Part shown: one piece after another, positions 61,924 to 64,000 of the stretch
How positions within the stretch are numbered: position 1 is the first letter of the stretch
Layout of the letters: the number at the start of each line of letters is the position of its first letter
Origin: Pseudomonas peradeniyensis
GTDB taxonomy: Bacteria > Pseudomonadota > Gammaproteobacteria > Pseudomonadales > Pseudomonadaceae
Direction: 5' to 3'
Length of the DNA stretch: 64,000 nucleotides
Assembly: GCF_014268935.2 (NCBI RefSeq)
Contig: NZ_JABWRJ020000003.1
Location: 797,501-861,500 of the forward strand
Made by a program: the position numbers and the translations under genes
The notes under the pieces: model-generated
Told to the model about the DNA's origin: nothing
Seen by the model: the letters and a program-made list of their open reading frames with translations, nothing else
The model's database searches: none

Positions 61924-62369
61924 AGCGATACTCCATATCAAGGGCGCGGCGAGCGCTGCTGTGCACAGGTTCGCTCGTCGCGCGACAACGTGGTGGTTGC
62001 CCTCCACAGGGGAAGGCCTGGGTGACGAGCATAAACCAGGTGGCGGTCGGCTGCCCTGTCGCGGCTGGTCAAAAAATGATCGATGGTCTGAAAGGCCGCT
62101 GGGGCCGGGGTCTGGTGGGGTGGTTCACGGGTTATCCACAGGCTGCTCCACAGTAATTGTGTGCAAGCGAGGCGGCCTGAAAATGCACGTTTCAGGTTAC
62201 GCAGGCGCTGGTGGCTGGGGATAACTCACACGCTTTCAGTGACTTGGGTTTATGTCACACAAATGTGATCAAAATATGCTCAATAAGCTGCAGGCCTTGC
62301 CGAACAGGGCCTGCAGCGGAGTGCCCCAAGCTTATCCACAGGCAGGCCCACAGCAGTTGTGGGCAACGC
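61924..62369. other. 446-nt non-coding stretch with DnaA-box-like sites
   Basis: It contains two perfect TTATCCACA 9-mers (62132-62140, 62332-62340), a near match TTATCCCCA on the minus strand (62224-62216), an AT-rich stretch (tgtgatcaaaatatgctcaa) and a 10-bp hairpin at 62287-62317. No gene is supported. Confidence 0.6.
62287..62317. terminator. hairpin downstream of tetR-yigZ
   Basis: GCTGCAGGCC/GGCCTGCAGC, a perfect 10-bp stem with an 11-nt loop, lies about 55 nt beyond the yigZ stop. On the minus strand a moderately T-rich segment (TTATTGAGCATATTTTG) follows, so it may terminate that operon. Confidence 0.5.
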
Positions 62370-62954
62370 TCAGGCCCGTTCCAGCAGGATGCGCCCGCGG
62401 CTCAGGTCGGCGAGCTGCTGCTGCAGCACCTCGAGGTGGCTGTCACCCAGGGCGATGCGCAGGTCGACGCCGTTGGCGGTGAACTGCTCGTCCAGCACCA
62501 GGCCGTCGACTTCGCCCAGGCGCAGCTTGACCAGCGCCAGTTCGCTGAAGGTGCAACTGCAGATGAACTCGCTGCGCTGTACCAGCAAGCGCTTGGGCGC
62601 CTGCTGCAGGCACTTGTTGGCGCCGCCACCATAGGCCCGGGCCAGGCCACCGGTGCCCAGCTGGATGCCGCCGTACCAGCGGATCACCAGGACTACCACC
62701 TGGTCGCAGTCCTGGGCCTCGATGGCGGCAAGGATCGGGCGCCCGGCCGTGCCGCCAGGCTCGCCGTCGTCGCTGCTGCGGTATTGGCCGCCGAGCTTCC
62801 AGGCCCAGCAGTTGTGGGTGGCCGCCAGGTCGCTGTGGCGTTCGATGAAGGCCATGGCCTCGGCCGGGCTGCTGATCGGGCCGGCGAGGGTGATGAAGCG
62901 GCTCTTGCGGATTTCCTCGCGGAACTCGCAGAGCTCGAGCAGGGTAGAAGGCAT
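62370..62954 (-). CDS. yigZ: YigZ/IMPACT family protein
   Basis: This 194-residue UPF0029 protein has an N-terminal domain with the IMPACT signature. It starts FREEIRKSRFITLAGPISSP and contains HNCWAWKLGGQYRSSDDGEP, GGTAGRPILAAIEAQ and RWYGGIQLGTGGLARAYGGG. A DUF1949-like C-terminal domain follows. The family is thought to bind RNA or ribosomes. The gene lies 9 nt behind a TetR regulator and is co-transcribed with it. Confidence 0.93.
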   Translation of the reverse strand: MPSTLLELCEFREEIRKSRFITLAGPISSPAEAMAFIERHSDLAATHNCWAWKLGGQYRSSDDGEPGGTAGRPILAAIEAQDCDQVVVLVIRWYGGIQLGTGGLARAYGGGANKCLQQAPKRLLVQRSEFICSCTFSELALVKLRLGEVDGLVLDEQFTANGVDLRIALGDSHLEVLQQQLADLSRGRILLERA

Positions 62955-62963
62955 AAGTCCGGG

Positions 62964-63626
62964 TCAGGCGGGCGTGCTGATGCCGCAGCCTTTGAGAATG
63001 ATGTGGATAAGGTTGTTGCTGGCGTCTTCCATGTCCTGCTTGGTCAGCCGGCTGCGGCCGGTCACCTGGCAGATCTGGGTGGCGAAGTCGGCATAGTGCT
63101 GGGTGCTGCCCCAGAGCAGGAAGATCAGGTGCACAGGGTCTACCCGGTCCATCTTGCCGGCGTCCATCCAGGCCTGGAACACCGCGGCACGGCCGCGGAA
63201 CCATTCGCGGTAATCAGCGCTGAAGTACTCGCTCAGGCATTCGCCGCCGCTGATCACTTCCATGGCGAAGATTCGCGAGGCCTGCGGGTTGCGCCGGGAG
63301 AACTCCATCTTGGTGCGGATGTACTGGCTGAGCGCCTCGGCCGGGTCGTCCTCCACGCTCAGAGCGTTGAAGGTGCTGTCCCACAGTTCGATGATGTTGC
63401 TCAGCACCGCGATATACAGGCCCAGCTTGTTGGTGAAGTAGTAGTGCAGGTTGGCCTTGGGCAGCCCGGCCTTGAGCGCGATGGTGTTCATGCTCGTGCC
63501 CTTGTAGCCATGCCGGGCGAACTCGTCTTCGGCGGCCTGGATGATGGCCTGCTCGTTCTTCTGGCGAATGCGGCCGGCGGGCTTGCCCGAGGCGGGGGAG
63601 CGATGCGCAGGGACTTCTAGGGTCAT
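62964..63626 (-). CDS. TetR/AcrR-family regulator (RutR-like C-terminal domain)
   Basis: This is a 220-residue regulator. The TetR helix-turn-helix is at about residues 25-70 (QAAEDEFARHGYKGTSMNTI, ALKAGLPKANLHYYFTNKLG). The C-terminal ligand domain with ASRIFAMEVISGG and HLIFLLWGSTQHYADFATQI resembles RutR (YcdC), a pyrimidine-responsive repressor. The ATG at 63626 is preferred over one 21 codons upstream. It is upstream of yigZ and co-directional with the partial LysR gene. Confidence 0.9.
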   Translation of the reverse strand: MTLEVPAHRSPASGKPAGRIRQKNEQAIIQAAEDEFARHGYKGTSMNTIALKAGLPKANLHYYFTNKLGLYIAVLSNIIELWDSTFNALSVEDDPAEALSQYIRTKMEFSRRNPQASRIFAMEVISGGECLSEYFSADYREWFRGRAAVFQAWMDAGKMDRVDPVHLIFLLWGSTQHYADFATQICQVTGRSRLTKQDMEDASNNLIHIILKGCGISTPA

Positions 63627-63711
63627 GGACGATTCCGGGCGGGTCGTTACGGATGTCCGACAGATTACCTGCCTGTGCCGAAGTGACAAGCATTAGCGGT
63701 AGAGATGCGTA

Positions 63712-64000
63712 TCAACGTGTCGCAGCCAGACTCTCGAGGAAGCTTTCCAGCACCAGGTTCGGCCGGCGGCCCTTGCGCGTCACCCAACTCAGGCCCAGGT
63801 CATAGAAGCGCTGGGCGGGCTTGAGCGCACGCAGGCGTCCCTGCTGCACCCAGAACATCGCGTAATGGTCGGGCAGGTAGCCGATGTAGCGCCCGGTGAG
63901 GATGAGGAAGGCCATGCCTTCGCGGTCCGAGGCGCTGGCGGTGCAGCGCAGGGCCTGGTAATGGGCCTGGATGTCGGCCGGCAGGCGGAAGGTCGGGGCG
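63712..64000 (-). CDS. LysR-family regulator, C-terminal part only
   Basis: About 96 codons of the 3' end are inside the window; the 5' part lies beyond 64000. The visible sequence (MAFLILTGRYIGYLPDHYAM, then FWVQQGRLRALKPAQRFYDL) is the end of a LysR substrate-binding domain, where GxGIGxLPxH-like motifs are typical. The helix-turn-helix cannot be seen. Confidence 0.75.
   Translation of the reverse strand, partial: APTFRLPADIQAHYQALRCTASASDREGMAFLILTGRYIGYLPDHYAMFWVQQGRLRALKPAQRFYDLGLSWVTRKGRRPNLVLESFLESLAATR

Noticed and set aside
62132..62340. Chromosomal origin oriC
   Set aside because: Only two perfect and one imperfect DnaA boxes, and none of the usual neighbours (dnaA, dnaN, rpmH, gidA). 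Kept only as a DnaA-site finding.

Overview
The window looks like chromosome of a Pseudomonas of the putida group. The evidence is the Pseudomonas-type 23S and 5S rRNA ends, high GC, the gene order dsbD-aroQ-accB-accC, the biosynthetic arginine decarboxylase SpeA, a PprA/PprB-Flp pilus locus, CueR/CopA/CopZ, and many short REP palindromes of two families. The species is inferred from gene content and was not tested by alignment.

Layout. 1-1.66 kb: 3' end of an rRNA operon (23S, 5S, terminator). 1.7-5.2 kb: a methyltransferase, a divergent flavin-reductase/sterol-desaturase pair and an AraC regulator. 5.2-5.6 kb: tmRNA. 6.4-10.7 kb: fatty-acid and shikimate genes accC, accB, aroQ, then dsbD, whose second active-site cysteine codon is TGA. 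10.8-17.1 kb: a chemoreceptor, a GGDEF response regulator, a DUF2333 protein, a Nudix hydrolase and a SUI1-type factor. 17.3-21.2 kb: speA, a REP-associated tyrosine transposase (RAYT) and a MATE exporter. 21.4-29.1 kb: the alpha-2-macroglobulin-like lipoprotein YfhM and PbpC, with a small membrane protein between them. 29.2-29.8 kb: two small DUF proteins. 30.5-33.8 kb: a glycine-rich repetitive lipoprotein with a TpsB/FhaC-type outer-membrane exporter.

34.0-46.9 kb: a Tad/Flp pilus locus. It holds an orphan receiver protein, Flp pilin, RcpC, a 62-residue unknown, TadZ, TadA, TadB, TadC, a PprB-like regulator, a prepilin peptidase, TadE, a PprA-like kinase and TadG. No RcpA secretin or TadD is present in the cluster. 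Several promoters here share a TTGCCATC motif.

47.1-53.9 kb: two DUF4136 lipoproteins, CmoM, a MazG-like protein, a MaoC/FabG/thiolase fatty-acyl module and an AraC regulator. 53.9-57.5 kb: a copper module (CueR, the CopA ATPase, an exported unknown, CopZ) with two CueR operators. 57.7-64.0 kb: a Bcr/CflA exporter, a small protein, an ArsR-type regulator, an adenosine/adenine deaminase, an SDR, a non-coding stretch with DnaA-box-like sites, a YigZ/IMPACT protein, a TetR regulator and the 3' part of a LysR regulator.

The most interesting points are the in-frame UGA at the catalytic cysteine of DsbD (possible selenocysteine, or a very recent nonsense mutation), the Tad locus without its secretin but with a translationally coupled micro-gene, the unusual lipoprotein/TpsB pair, the shared motif in the pilus promoters, and the RAYT beside one of two distinct REP families.
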